A stretch of DNA of 64,000 nt from Fasciola hepatica (lineage: Eukaryota; Platyhelminthes; Trematoda; Plagiorchiida; Fasciolidae). The stretch is taken from assembly GCA_948099385.1 (NCBI GenBank), contig CANUEZ040000107.1:1054001-1118000 (forward strand). Reading direction: 5' to 3'. This document shows positions 34,220-45,189 of the stretch, one piece after another. A program made the translations under genes and the position numbers. The notes below the pieces were generated by a model that worked only from the letters and a program-made list of their open reading frames with translations, did no database searches and was not told the DNA's origin. Positions within the stretch are counted from its first letter, which is position 1, and each line of letters starts with the position of its first letter.

Positions 34220-34440
34220 ATTACCGCCCGGATAGCCTTGCGGTTAAGGTGTTCGATTCACAATCGTTCACCCCGGATTCGAGTCCCCGTGGGGGCTCGG
34301 TGGATGTGCAATGCTGATGATTCCCAACACGGATGAAACAGCTGTACAATGCTTCCATGGTTTTCAATGGTGAGATGAGCGTTCAAGCTGCATGATGAAT
34401 CATATTATATACAAATCTAATCTCCTAATACTCAATGGCA
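34220..34440 (+). repeat. tRNA-derived SINE, better preserved copy
   Basis: The head resembles a tRNA: an A-box-like TAGCCTTGCGGTTAAGG (34233-34249), an anticodon-arm-like GATTCACAATC, a B box GGATTCGAGTCCC (34275-34287) and a closing GGGGGCTC. If the arm is read as a 7-base TTCACAA loop, the anticodon position is CAC (valine-like), but this is weak. A non-tRNA body follows (CCAACACGG, GCTGCATGATGAATCAT) shared with the copy at 3.5 kb. It has no hammerhead, so it is a family distinct from the palindrome at 29.2 kb. Confidence 0.7.
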
Positions 34441-35648
34441 AATTTAAGATTTCTTCGCACTTCTTGAAAACGTTATTCCATTGGACTGTGCTCCCATTTT
34501 TTGATCGAGTAATATTGTCATCAGTGTAGTACCATCACGGTACGATTACGGCCGGATCTCATACGTCCTTCTTTCCTTGGGAAACCACTCACTATTCTGC
34601 GGTACGTTACACCTCTTCGTTAATACTCTAGTGAGCCCATTCATTCTGAAACTAAATGGTCGAAATTAGAATTTCCCCATAGATTATTTGTGCTCATCGG
34701 ACAGCAAGACTGTCGATAATGTACAGCACCACAGTTTCTGAAAATGGGTGCCAAGAACGGTAGGAATGAATAGAAAGATCTACGAAAATGTTAACTTAAA
34801 TTTTCATACCAGTGAGAATAAAATAAGTTTCATATCTTGGAAATACGAAAGTTTCGTGTGCTGGGAATCGGACTCAAGTCTATAGTTTGTTGAATTGGAC
34901 AGAGATTAGTTTTCGTGAACAATCAGCACAACTTTCTTTGAATGTACCCCCCAATGTCTGGGACGAACAACATAGAAGTTCGCTTCGGGAATAGATTGGA
35001 AAAAATAACTCCAGTTTATTTTATCTCAACACTTATGAAGATCTATTTTGGATGTGTACTTTACCGGATTTCGTAGAACCGCAGACAAATTCAGGCTGAG
35101 TGGTAAGAGAACCACGAAGGGAAGACGCTATTGTTTTGCGAACTTCAGTACCCACTCGTCGCTTGTTCACGTTGTGGTCACAACACAATGAACCAATACA
35201 TACACACGCACAAACACACACACACACACACACACACGAATACGCTATAGACACTTGCAAAAACACAGACGCAGTCAACTGGTGGATGATCGAACGCGTT
35301 GAAGTGCGATCGCGTTATCGCAACGCCCACCCACACGAAGTGCAATGAGACCCTCACCGTCACAAAATACGGGAACTTTCGTTGCCATTACTTTTAGCCT
35401 GATACGGGTTTTACGATAGAGAACATAAAAGCAAGATCAACATTTTATTGCTTACAAATAAAAAGTCTTTTTGGTGAAACTTTGGTTTGTGGGCCTTTTC
35501 TTTTTTGTAAAATTATTGTCTACGTTATAGTCGACTGTTTAACAATGTACCCAGAATTCCTATATGCGTGAATGAAAGCGAATTATTTTCTGAAGTTGCG
35601 GATCATAAAGCTTGGCGTCTGAGTAACAGCTGTTTCATCACCATTACA
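34441..35648. other. Unassigned sequence with (CA)n
   Basis: Holds a (CA)n run at 35214-35237. No gene supported. Confidence 0.45.
35214..35237. repeat. (CA)n microsatellite
   Basis: Twelve CA/AC units with imperfect extensions on both sides. Confidence 0.93.
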
Positions 35649-35908
35649 GGTCACATCACCGTTGCGCGCTGATGATGCTTTACACTCTAGTGGTGAACAG
35701 CTCGTTACTAAAACACTCAGCTCAGCTGTCAGGACCTGAAGAAAACCCCCTAGTTCTCGAAATTACTTTGAATGAGCAGATTGTCTACGAGACCACCAAT
35801 CACTGTTTTTTTTCTCTCGTTTGTGGGCTGGATGCTGTTCTATTTACGGACAGCAAAAGCCGTAGCTCCGCGAAAGAACCCGGAGGCACTAGGTCTTCGT
35901 CCAGTTAA
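35649..35908 (+). CDS. Candidate terminal exon, unknown product
   Basis: A strong acceptor (CATCACCATTACAG, ending 35648) opens a frame of 85 codons to TAA at 35906-35908. Parts read LMMLYTLVVNSSLLKHSAQL, GPEENPLVLEITLNEQIVYE and KSRSSAKEPGGTRSSSS. No domain is recognised. A frame this long after an acceptor is unlikely but not impossible by chance, and no polyadenylation signal was found close by. Another possible reading in the first phase is shorter (28 codons). Confidence 0.28.
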
Positions 35909-37594
35909 GAATGAATGCAGCTAGCACTCATTTTGGGCACAACGCGGGCAAAATGAATAGAAGGCCGAATCAGAATGGGTACGAGTTAAATTTTACCGAA
36001 ACATAAGCCAACCAACATAAGTCAACCGGGAGAAAGCAAATCTTCCCTGCTATCGTCAACTAAGAAAATGGATAAGAGGAACAGATAGACATTTTTATTA
36101 TTATTTCCACTTCAGCTGCATCGGGTCAACAGACATAAGCAAGTCTGATTCACACATTGAGTAGTATGGAGTTCATGGGTTATATCTATCTAATCTTTAT
36201 TGGACTGAGGTAAAACAAAGTGTCATAATTTTTGTTGGCATTGCGTCCGCCCATCATCCCAACCGTACCATCATCGCAAGGGTGTGTGTGTGTGTGCAGT
36301 ATTGCAAGACACACAGTGTGTGATCAGAATACCTTAGAAGGCAGAAACAGAATCTAGGGATACTGCTTGTGCCGGGAGAAACCATAGTGATTATAAACAA
36401 AAAGATCCATAATATTTCACAGACTGAATTGCTTATGTTATCCTCCCCCTCGGAGTTTCAAAGCTACTGAACACAAGTAAGTAGGTTTTGATAGAATTCT
36501 CTAAACAGCATCAGATTTTGTCTCATACCTGCCCAACAATACAATACACCGGAGAGTGCGTACCCAATACCTCGACGTTCTACTGCCTTACAAGACAAGG
36601 TGACCAAATGAGGCCCTGAAGATGTTGGCGGTGATCTACTCAGGGCTCAAATAGGTTGGACCAAATTAAGATGACGGAAGAAGGCAAATCCGACGTCTGC
36701 CACCAAAGTTAACCTGTGGTGCCCGGGTTCAAAGCCGTTGATTAGAACCATTTTGCAAACCACAAGCACCAGTCTAATTTACGCGCCCAAATTTCTCGTC
36801 CATAAATAATTGAAAGCAAACCACACAAAAACTCGTAAGTGAAGCACAATTCGATTTTTCGTTCTTTAATTTGGTTGATTATTCAGATGAAGTGGAAAAG
36901 TTGGGCAAAATATTTAATTTGGGACTTTTATCAGGTGGGTTTGAACCTCGAGTCTGTAAGGTTCTGGAGAAGTAGAAACTTGAACACCACCGAACGATTA
37001 CTAAATGTAGTTACTAAGACGCTGTATATCACCGTTTTAGAGTCTTAGGAAGGTCTAAGCAATCACTGTGCTGAAAATAATGCTTAACCGGTAATTCGGA
37101 TGACTTTGGATGATGAAATGTTTTACTTTGACTTAGAGGCTGTTTTCATAATCGAATAACTATTTTATATTGCGTAATCATCTAGAAATATGGCTGAACA
37201 AGGTTGGAAAGGAATATGCAGTGCACGAATTGAACTGAAATTCAGATCTGCGTTCAAAGCGTTGCACTATTTATGCCAAGAAATATTTCACTAAGTTTAG
37301 TTAGATCCTCTAAGTTATTTGTGTTCAATTGGACTGTAAAATACCGGACATCCTCAATCATCAAAATTAGTTTGTTCGCAGGAATTTCTTTGTTGTTCTT
37401 CAGTTTTCGCGTTCCTTTTTCACAAAGCTTCTGCCATGACTTTGAAAGCATATAATTTTATACGGGTTAGTCAAGCTGTAGGGCTGCGAGCTCTACGGTG
37501 CTGACTCACTTTTGACATACACGAAATCTTTTCTCATGATTACTGTTATTTATCTCCGGTTTAAGCCAAATTATCCGTCGCATAAACAGATACG
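35909..37594. other. Unassigned sequence
   Basis: No element recognised. A B-box-like CCCGGGTTCAAAGCC near 36723 stands alone without an A box or SINE body. Confidence 0.45.
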
Positions 37595-37642
37595 TGATGA
37601 TGATTTTGATGGTGATGGTGGTGGTGGTGATGATGAGGATTC

Positions 37643-37684
<42 letters not shown>

Positions 37685-37704
37685 CGATGATGATGATGAT
37701 GATA
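37595..37704. repeat. (GAT)n trinucleotide repeat
   Basis: An imperfect GAT/GGT start passes into an almost pure GAT core (about 37643-37702, one GAC). Reading one strand gives poly-Asp and the other poly-Ile. There is no evidence that it lies in a coding exon. Confidence 0.95.
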
Positions 37705-38293
37705 GGGAAAATCACTAACCAGTTTTCACTGAGAGTTTTCCGTGACTCAGATAATTGAAATATCCATAAATTTGACAGTTTCTGTGACTATATCGCATTT
37801 CGAGTGCTGTTTTTGAAATAAACTTCCCAAATTCACCATCGCAAATACAGTCCCACTTTTCAGGATCGTATTAGACTGCACTGAGAAGGATTTTGTTGTA
37901 TCCAACGAACAACTGTAGACGGCGAGTAAGCCACCCACAGGTAAGCAAGCAAAAGAGCTAAACTGCAAGTACCGTCAAGCTCGAAATACTAAGGCCAATC
38001 AGTCGTTAGCAAAATCGATAAGCCGTTAACGCTCACGCTGATGCATGATTAAAGGTCAGCTTCATGCAAACGTTTGTCCGTGCATGAAAGGGATATTGAT
38101 TGGTTGTCCGAGTAGTTGCATGACTTTACCTAATATAACACATGAAATGTACGTCTGCTTTCATTCCTTTTTTATGCATTCTCAGACGTACTGGGTTGCA
38201 GATTGTTCAGAAAAAATGGCAAGCATCATATATTTATTTTTAAATGTTGTCTTTTTTAGTTTCTAACTTTTCGACTTGCTTTTTTTATTCTAG
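37705..38293. other. Unassigned sequence
   Basis: Nothing recognised up to the strong pyrimidine tract that ends at 38293. Confidence 0.4.
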
Positions 38294-38413
38294 CTTCCTC
38301 ATCAACAAATCGTAAGGACACTGCGACCAAACTGGCTTTTAGTGGACCATCCAAGTGAAAAATGCAAGACCAACCCCACCATTTCCTTACTTGTAATTAC
38401 CAACATCACGTGA
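38294..38413 (+). CDS. Candidate exon after a very strong acceptor, unknown product
   Basis: The tract CTTGCTTTTTTTATTCTAG is the most convincing 3' splice site of the window. The first phase is open for 39 codons (LPHQQIVRTLRPNWLLVDHP, then SEKCKTNPTISLLVITNIT) to TGA at 38411. A GTAAGG lies 18 bases into the exon and would be an alternative donor giving a tiny exon. I cannot name the protein, and 39 open codons are not statistically strong. Confidence 0.25.
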   Translation, partial: LPHQQIVRTLRPNWLLVDHPSEKCKTNPTISLLVITNIT

Positions 38414-41400
38414 CAACACGTGACCACTCATTTGCAAAGGATAAATTGGCGTCTGTCGGACATCTACCAACTCGAGTTACCAGTTTGGTCCTCCGCTCAT
38501 TTCCCCCTCCATAACGTATCGAAAGCAATCATACGAGCCGGAGAAACTGTTTTCAGTAAATATGTTATAACTAACACAGCTTCTGTTAGTCGTTTAAATA
38601 GGATCATCGTGAATCAGGAACTAAGGCCTTGACAGATTCGTCAGGTTATTCATTAGTGGGCCATGCTTCCGAAGATTTATTTGATCCTATTAATTAAAGG
38701 TGCACCAGAGAATATGGCTTCCGGCAAAAGCTGACTGAACAATCATATATGGGTGTTACCTTGTAATAAATAATTATGTGCACCAGACTCTTCAGTGCTT
38801 ATCATTTTACTATAAACTTTCTGTTCGTCAACTTATTGCACATTTCCATTCCACTCAAGGTACTAGGCAGCCGGCTGAAGCAGCTGACAGCTGAACCTAT
38901 TAGTGTTATCTGGATAGATTTCTACTGGCCACATTGGCTCACCAGTCTTGAACTTATATCAAGTCGACGAATTCCTCCTTGTTCAGTTGTGGGTGGGCCA
39001 GTGATAAAAACATTCTTATCATGAGGCAGATCTCATTTGGCTCCAGTAGGAAGTTAATTTGTCAATGCGGTCTGCAAATGTGATCATCTTTTATGGCGAG
39101 AAAATGAAAAACGCGGTTTTGGTGCCCAATTCAACGGAGCATAAATCAAGAATGGTGCACATTCAGCTTATTCACCACGACAGTACCATTCCCATTATAG
39201 TAACCTTTGGTAAATGGTCACTGACATAAGTGTAGCTGACTCATCCATTCCGAATAACTTTCTCTTATCATTTCGAGATGCACCTTTGTTCCCAGTGCAA
39301 GTAGGTAGATTGAGTGAAATAGTCTAACAGGCAGACGAACGGAAATCGACCGAAAAGCGGTCTTATATGAATAACCAGACTGAAGCACCAACCCCTAGGT
39401 GGAGCAGGGAAAGGTGTTTGTGAACCTGGCCAATCTGCTGATCTAACTGCTTGCAATTCAGTGAAATACAATAGTGAGTTGATACAAAGGTAGATCGCCC
39501 CGAATGTCGGTCGATGACAAGGAAGTAAGTAGCCACCTAATCTAGTTACTTTTAGATCGTCTTCGACAGAAAACCGATTTGATAAATCAGAAACTAACCA
39601 TCCGTTATGTTAGATTCGTGAGTCATCAGTTTAGTTGACGTGGATTACTAAATTGTGGGGCAAGATTATCGCATACTGGAAATATTTTCTCAAACCAATG
39701 TGGACACATGTCGCTCCAATGTATATTATAACGATGCTAGGTACGGAATCAGTGTGATTCATTACAGAAATGCCTTGGAAAATCCCATTTATTTCTAGAG
39801 GTTGATTTATCCTTCATTTACTTAGTCACTGAGCCAATAATTCCTGACTGACCAGTTCTTTTGAGTTAACCGAAACCTAATCCGTCAAGAAAATCTATCT
39901 CTATTGATTTTCCGTGACCAAACTCCATCAACGAACATATTTTGCCTTACAAGATTGACTAGCTTCGGGGTCATAAGTCTGGCCGACCTGTAAGGTCATT
40001 GATCTCGGTGAGGTATGCATCCGTTTTCACAGTTGTCCTAACAAGAATTTCGTCTCAGTCAGTCACTGCTTTCCAGTGTGTATCGTATCGCTTTATGTGT
40101 ACGAAGTGGCAAGCAACCCAACGCATTTGCCGCCGGAAAATTGGTCGAAATTCTTGCGTTGTAGCATTTATTGAAGAACATCTGTTGTATGAGGTGAACA
40201 TGGAAGTGATTCCTTGTGCATAGCGCAATCATTAATATGGAAAATGTTGCTGTTATAATCCTCTAAATAATTCACCTTTTGCAAGCAAACAGGTAAGCTT
40301 CAGATTAAGACAGCGTCATAACAATGCCCAAGATTAACCCCTAAAGGAAAGATCTTCTAGGTAAATACTAATATATATGACTGGATTGACTGGTGCACTC
40401 TTTTGTATTCGTGTTTCAAAGTACGATCAGCGAACTTGAAGTAAGTTTGAATCTGTCCTGTGGTTGTGACTATGGAATAGTTGCACTAACTGTGGCCGAG
40501 TACATACAATTAAGTGTCTATACGTGTACCAGTGTACATCTATAAAATTACCTTCGTCTTTTGGGACTGATTTGAATACAAAAGCTGAACGACACATTGG
40601 GCTTTGGTCTGGCACAACTACGGTCTATTACATTGTTGGTCAACGAAACCTTGTTTTGACTCATTCTCGAGAGAAGTATTTTTTGCCTTTTAATCCTCTC
40701 GTTTTATCAGTGCATAACAGTGAATATCTAGGATCTTGGTCCTTGTACCCAGTAGTTGCACACAAATGTGTCGGTCCGACTGGTGTGGGCGACCACTCCT
40801 TGAGGCTTAAAAATTGTTGACAGAATTCATCTAACGTTTTGTCGATCCACGCCACCACTCAGCTGGCCTGTGACCCGAGATTCCATTGTTTAAAGTCCTG
40901 GACTTGATAATACGCAAGTGCTGAGTGCTAACGTGACTAGTCTGTCCATCTACAACGAGTCAGGTCATACTCTCGAAGACTTCATCGTCCGCAGACATTC
41001 CCTCTTACTTGATCACCTGAACTAAAGGTGATACTAAATCTGATTGGTCGATCCTAATCCACGCAGTGGGTAACGTTAAGGTCTTGAGATATTGATGCAT
41101 AAAGGAAAAGTATGGTCGGGCGTTTAGTGTCTTATGGAAGTTGTTCAGCGTATCTCGTGACTGCAAGGTAAACCGGTAACTATCTTTCTTGATCATATTC
41201 CTCAAAGTCAAATTCACATCAAAGAACCCGTAAAAACTAAACTAAATGTGTATATCGAGTTAATGTATCAGGAGATCACATTTGATCCGGCAAAATAAAA
41301 TGGAAATTCATCATTTCTTCAACGACTCACCTTACCAATCAGAACTTGGATAGCACATCGCATCCCAAGACAATTTCTTGCTTGTAGTTTAGGATGTATT

Positions 41401-43036
41401 ACCGGAACCTCGGTCTCACGAGTATAACTAATTGTCCACTCTTCTTCGCTAAGTAGGCGAAATGCCGGAGTAGTTATGTCGATTGTAGTTAGCACCCTCT
41501 ATACCGTTTTACACGTAAATCTATCAACTGGAATCTGACCTCCCAGCATCCATTTTGAGATACGCTATACGGCAGCCTTTTCCTCTCATCATATGTCTAA
41601 CCCCGAAATTTGAAGGTCGTTCGAAAAGTCACAAAGCATCAGAATAAAACTACTGTATTCGTAAATCCTCTTCGTGCTCTATACTAGATTTATCCGGCCA
41701 TGTTCAGAAGAGCAAAGTGTCCCAAACTGTACGTGATGCCGTATTTCACTATTCAGACAAATAGTCAGTAGCTAAATTTATGTTTTCTGGAAATCGGTCC
41801 TGGTAAGTCCACAAACCTTCTATATTTCATCACGGAATTCACACTTTTCTGGCAACGCAAAACAGAAAATTTCCATGGAAATGCCCACTTCCACACGGAA
41901 TAAAAAGACGGTGATTCGTGAAATACATCCATTTTTGGAATTGGGAATAAGAAGAATTTTTTGCAGGCACCACTCCGAAGTGCATTGTTTCACACAGCAT
42001 CTTGTCTGATCATAACTCTTTCACCCAGGCGGGTGAAAGCAATACCGGGACCTCGTGGGTTGAAAAGTATTTACTTTTAATAAATAAACAAATCTAATGT
42101 GGATATCGGTGCGCCTAACCAATGGTACCCTTACAGGAGGAAATACACTCTTATCAGGCTATAAAAGAATACAGCCAGCATCATCTGGGCATCACGTGAA
42201 AGACCTAACTAAATCAACCATTAATAATAATCTCAGAACTCTCATCTGACAGGTTTTCCGTCAAAGTGATCAAATGTTCGTCGACTTAAGTCGGACTGTC
42301 TCGTTTTGCCTGGCTAAGGACTATACTCGTTTTCAGAAAATCATCCGCTTTGAAATAGCACTTCCTAATCAGAACTGCCGAGATCGTGATAAAGTATGAA
42401 AAAGACTAATCCTCATAATAGTATTTAGGATCAAAATCGGTTTCACAGGATGATTCACAGGCAACATACTGTTCGCAACCCTGTGGCTATGCTGCTTTTG
42501 TTAAACTAACAGATTTATGTTCAAAAAATTAGCTACTTTGGAAAAAATGAAACCACGTGTGTTCGTGGTCACTTTTAGCATGAGATCTTAGAAGCATTTT
42601 GTTAGTTCACCGAAAACGAGGCAATATTGCAAGCTACAATAATCTATTTCATTATAGCAGCAAAAACAATGTATTGCCTGTTATTCTGGTGCCGGACACA
42701 AAACTAATTACCCAACCACTCCCCAGTGTCCTTCAGTGGACAGTTCCTGTATTCGTGGGCCGACTGTCGGTCTGTTTATTCACTCGCTGAAGCTGTACGC
42801 CTTATCAATCAGGGTTCGATTTACTTCTAATGTGAAGCATTGCTGACTGGTTCTGTCAGCTCTGGGTGAGGATATTTCTGGCAAAGTAAATGCTTTTTGT
42901 GGTTGCTAAAATTGATTTACCTAACATTTTTGATGTTGTTAGGTCACTCCCGATGATGGCTGCAGCAAAAATCTACCTACAGTTTACCTAAAATATTTTC
43001 TACAAAATATATTCATCAACAGTGCCATTCCTTTAG
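38414..43036. other. Unassigned sequence, one notable open frame
   Basis: About 4.6 kb without a named element. The + strand frame 40524-40820 (98 codons) has unusually protein-like composition (SREKYFLPFNPLV, LGSWSLYPVVAHKCVGPTGV) but no domain I can identify. It may belong to an unrecognised repeat. Confidence 0.4.
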
Positions 43037-43171
43037 GCGGCAGTACCACTCGACCTTCCGAAGAGATTTCCGAAAGAACACGTGTTCCTCCCGCTTTTGC
43101 TTTATTTGGACAACAATAACGTGATTCTTCAAGCGTTAGTCAAGGATAACATTCAGATAGAGGACACATGA
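43037..43171 (+). CDS. Candidate terminal exon, unknown product
   Basis: After the acceptor GTGCCATTCCTTTAG the first phase is open for 44 codons to TGA at 43169-43171: AAVPLDLPKRFPKEHVFLPL, then LYLDNNNVILQALVKDNIQ and IEDT. The amphipathic, leucine-rich pattern looks like helical-repeat protein sequence. No donor fits inside, and no AATAAA is close downstream (AATAAG occurs about 90 bases later). The function is unknown. Confidence 0.3.
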   Translation, partial: AAVPLDLPKRFPKEHVFLPLLLYLDNNNVILQALVKDNIQIEDT

Positions 43172-45114
43172 TCCCAAGTTTCGATTTCTGATGTTAGCAG
43201 TATGTTACTGTGCCTATATGAACCCTCGGTCCATGAACTTTCCTTAAGATTCAAATGAGAATAAGGTGACGAACTTATTGTGGGATACTCAAATTTAGGG
43301 ATGATTGAGCAAGAGGGTACCGGGTAAGCATACCATGTGAGCGGCAACAACCGCGAAACCAGTCATGCGCAGTCGGTCAAATTTTGTCCTGTCATCCAGA
43401 TACAATAACATACTACTTGCATCAAGCTTCGAAAATCACTCACGTAGAAAAGTTTCCAATCAAGAAATCGGGTGCATCCCGAGTTTTTCACCGTTGGTTA
43501 GCGAGAAGCAGCTTACCATAAATTTCGTTCACCACCGTCAGTCGATTGTTCCTGTGTCGTCAATTTCACCAAAAACAGCAGTTTGTGTATTCCGGCACGC
43601 TGATTCGTAGTTATCGCTGTGTCCTGTCACACAAACTGCGGGCGAACTGATACATGAAAAGTGAAGCAGAATTAGACAACTGATAAAGTTTGCTGCTGGT
43701 CAGTCCATTACCAAGGTTAGGTTATTTGATGAGAAGCTTTGCCACCTGAAATATACGGTGTCTGTGGTTGACTTGAGTCTGTGGAGCGTTTGGTTAAGCG
43801 AGTGATCATTAGTGAATAAGAGCCTAAGGTATACGAACCGTTTATGATTGCCAGCTAACGGAATACTTTTCAAGTGTTCATAAACGTGAATACCTTTCGT
43901 CAAGCTGGTGCCATTATTTTTTATGTATGAAGTAGAAGTTATTATCCTGTGATTAGTGTATAGAATTTTTCGTCATGTGTGCACATACACACACACACTC
44001 AACACCATGCAAGTTCCAGCTAAATTATGACCTTCCAAGTTTACAGGTTGCGTTACAACAGTCTGAACTTCGTGTAGACTAAACAATAATTTCAATGCAA
44101 TCAATAACGGCCCATGAGGGCGTCGAATACCGACTCCAAGCCTTCGGTAAGCCGATCCTGCGGACCTCACTCGTGACGTGGAACACATTGCATACTGTCA
44201 TGATTGGTTGTTTGGGCTTTACAAAACCTCTGACAAGTCATAGAGCTGTTGAACTCGATCTACTGTCCAAAAGCAGCATGCTTTGTTCCGAGCTACGAAA
44301 GTCATTGGAGCTTACCACATTTCTCAACGACCTTGGACTGTTCTGAATAAACTTTTGTTCCAGAGGTTAACCTTTGGTTCCTTCAAGCCTGCCTCCAACC
44401 TAGGCCTTATTAGTATGTCAGACGTATGCTTACTCATCTCCTAATTCACAATACCAGATAGTGGATTCTGCACACTAAAGACTCTTGATATATTGGTTAT
44501 CGTCTTATGACAGTCACACCTCTTGATGCTGACAAAAATGTCCGCCATTTATTTCGGTTTTCCAGATCAGTCAGTTATTTGAGCTATACATACAAGCTAA
44601 GGTTCTTCAGCGGTCTAAGTAGAATCTCTTCAAGGCCATGATAGACAGGACTTTTGACCACTGAGGCTATTCTTTTATCAAAAGCTGCCTTCGTTGAAAA
44701 TCTACTCCTCAATTAATGAGGATTTTTCCGTGATAAACAGAGTTGAATCTTCTACAGATGTTGTCGAAATTTGCCACACGAAACGTTTTATTGTATTTAA
44801 TTCCTCTTTCCTGAACTTCTTGTAGTGCCTCACAACACAAGGCCGAAATATTAAATTCTTTGGTGCCTGATGTCAGTCACGTCAATTCTACTGCAATATG
44901 CTGACAACTGAATCTGCCTGACCCAGTTCAACATGACTAATTTGTTTAAATCTGGTAAACCAGAAATTAGTTAAGTACTGAATATGACTCATTGTTAAGA
45001 AAGTCAATATGAGATTCACCAAGGATGGATTTTGCCACTGAGAAATAAATAAATGACCTAAATAGGAACTTTTCTGTTTTTAAATTGTTTCCCATGATTC
45101 TTCCCAAAACATAG
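43172..45114. other. Unassigned sequence
   Basis: No supported gene. A short (CA)n-like run lies near 43980-44000. Confidence 0.45.
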
Positions 45115-45189
45115 AAGCAAAAACTAAGTGTACATATACAAGAAATTCTATATCGCCTCATGGTTGATCACCCAACTCACCGTGAATGA
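45115..45189 (+). CDS. Candidate exon, helical protein fragment
   Basis: A pyrimidine-rich acceptor (CCCATGATTCTTCCCAAAACATAG, ending 45114) opens KQKLSVHIQEILYRLMVDHP, then THRE and TGA (45187-45189). A GT donor-like site (ACC|GTGAAT) lies just before the stop, and a strong CAG|GTAAGA donor lies at 45201, which would need another phase. LYRLMVDHPTH faintly resembles the DHPHH segment in the FAT region of ATM-type kinases, but no kinase or FATC exon was found, so this is speculation. Confidence 0.2.
   Translation, partial: KQKLSVHIQEILYRLMVDHPTHRE

Noticed and set aside
37512..37718. Poly-Asp / poly-Ile open frames
   Set aside because: Artefact of the GAT trinucleotide repeat.
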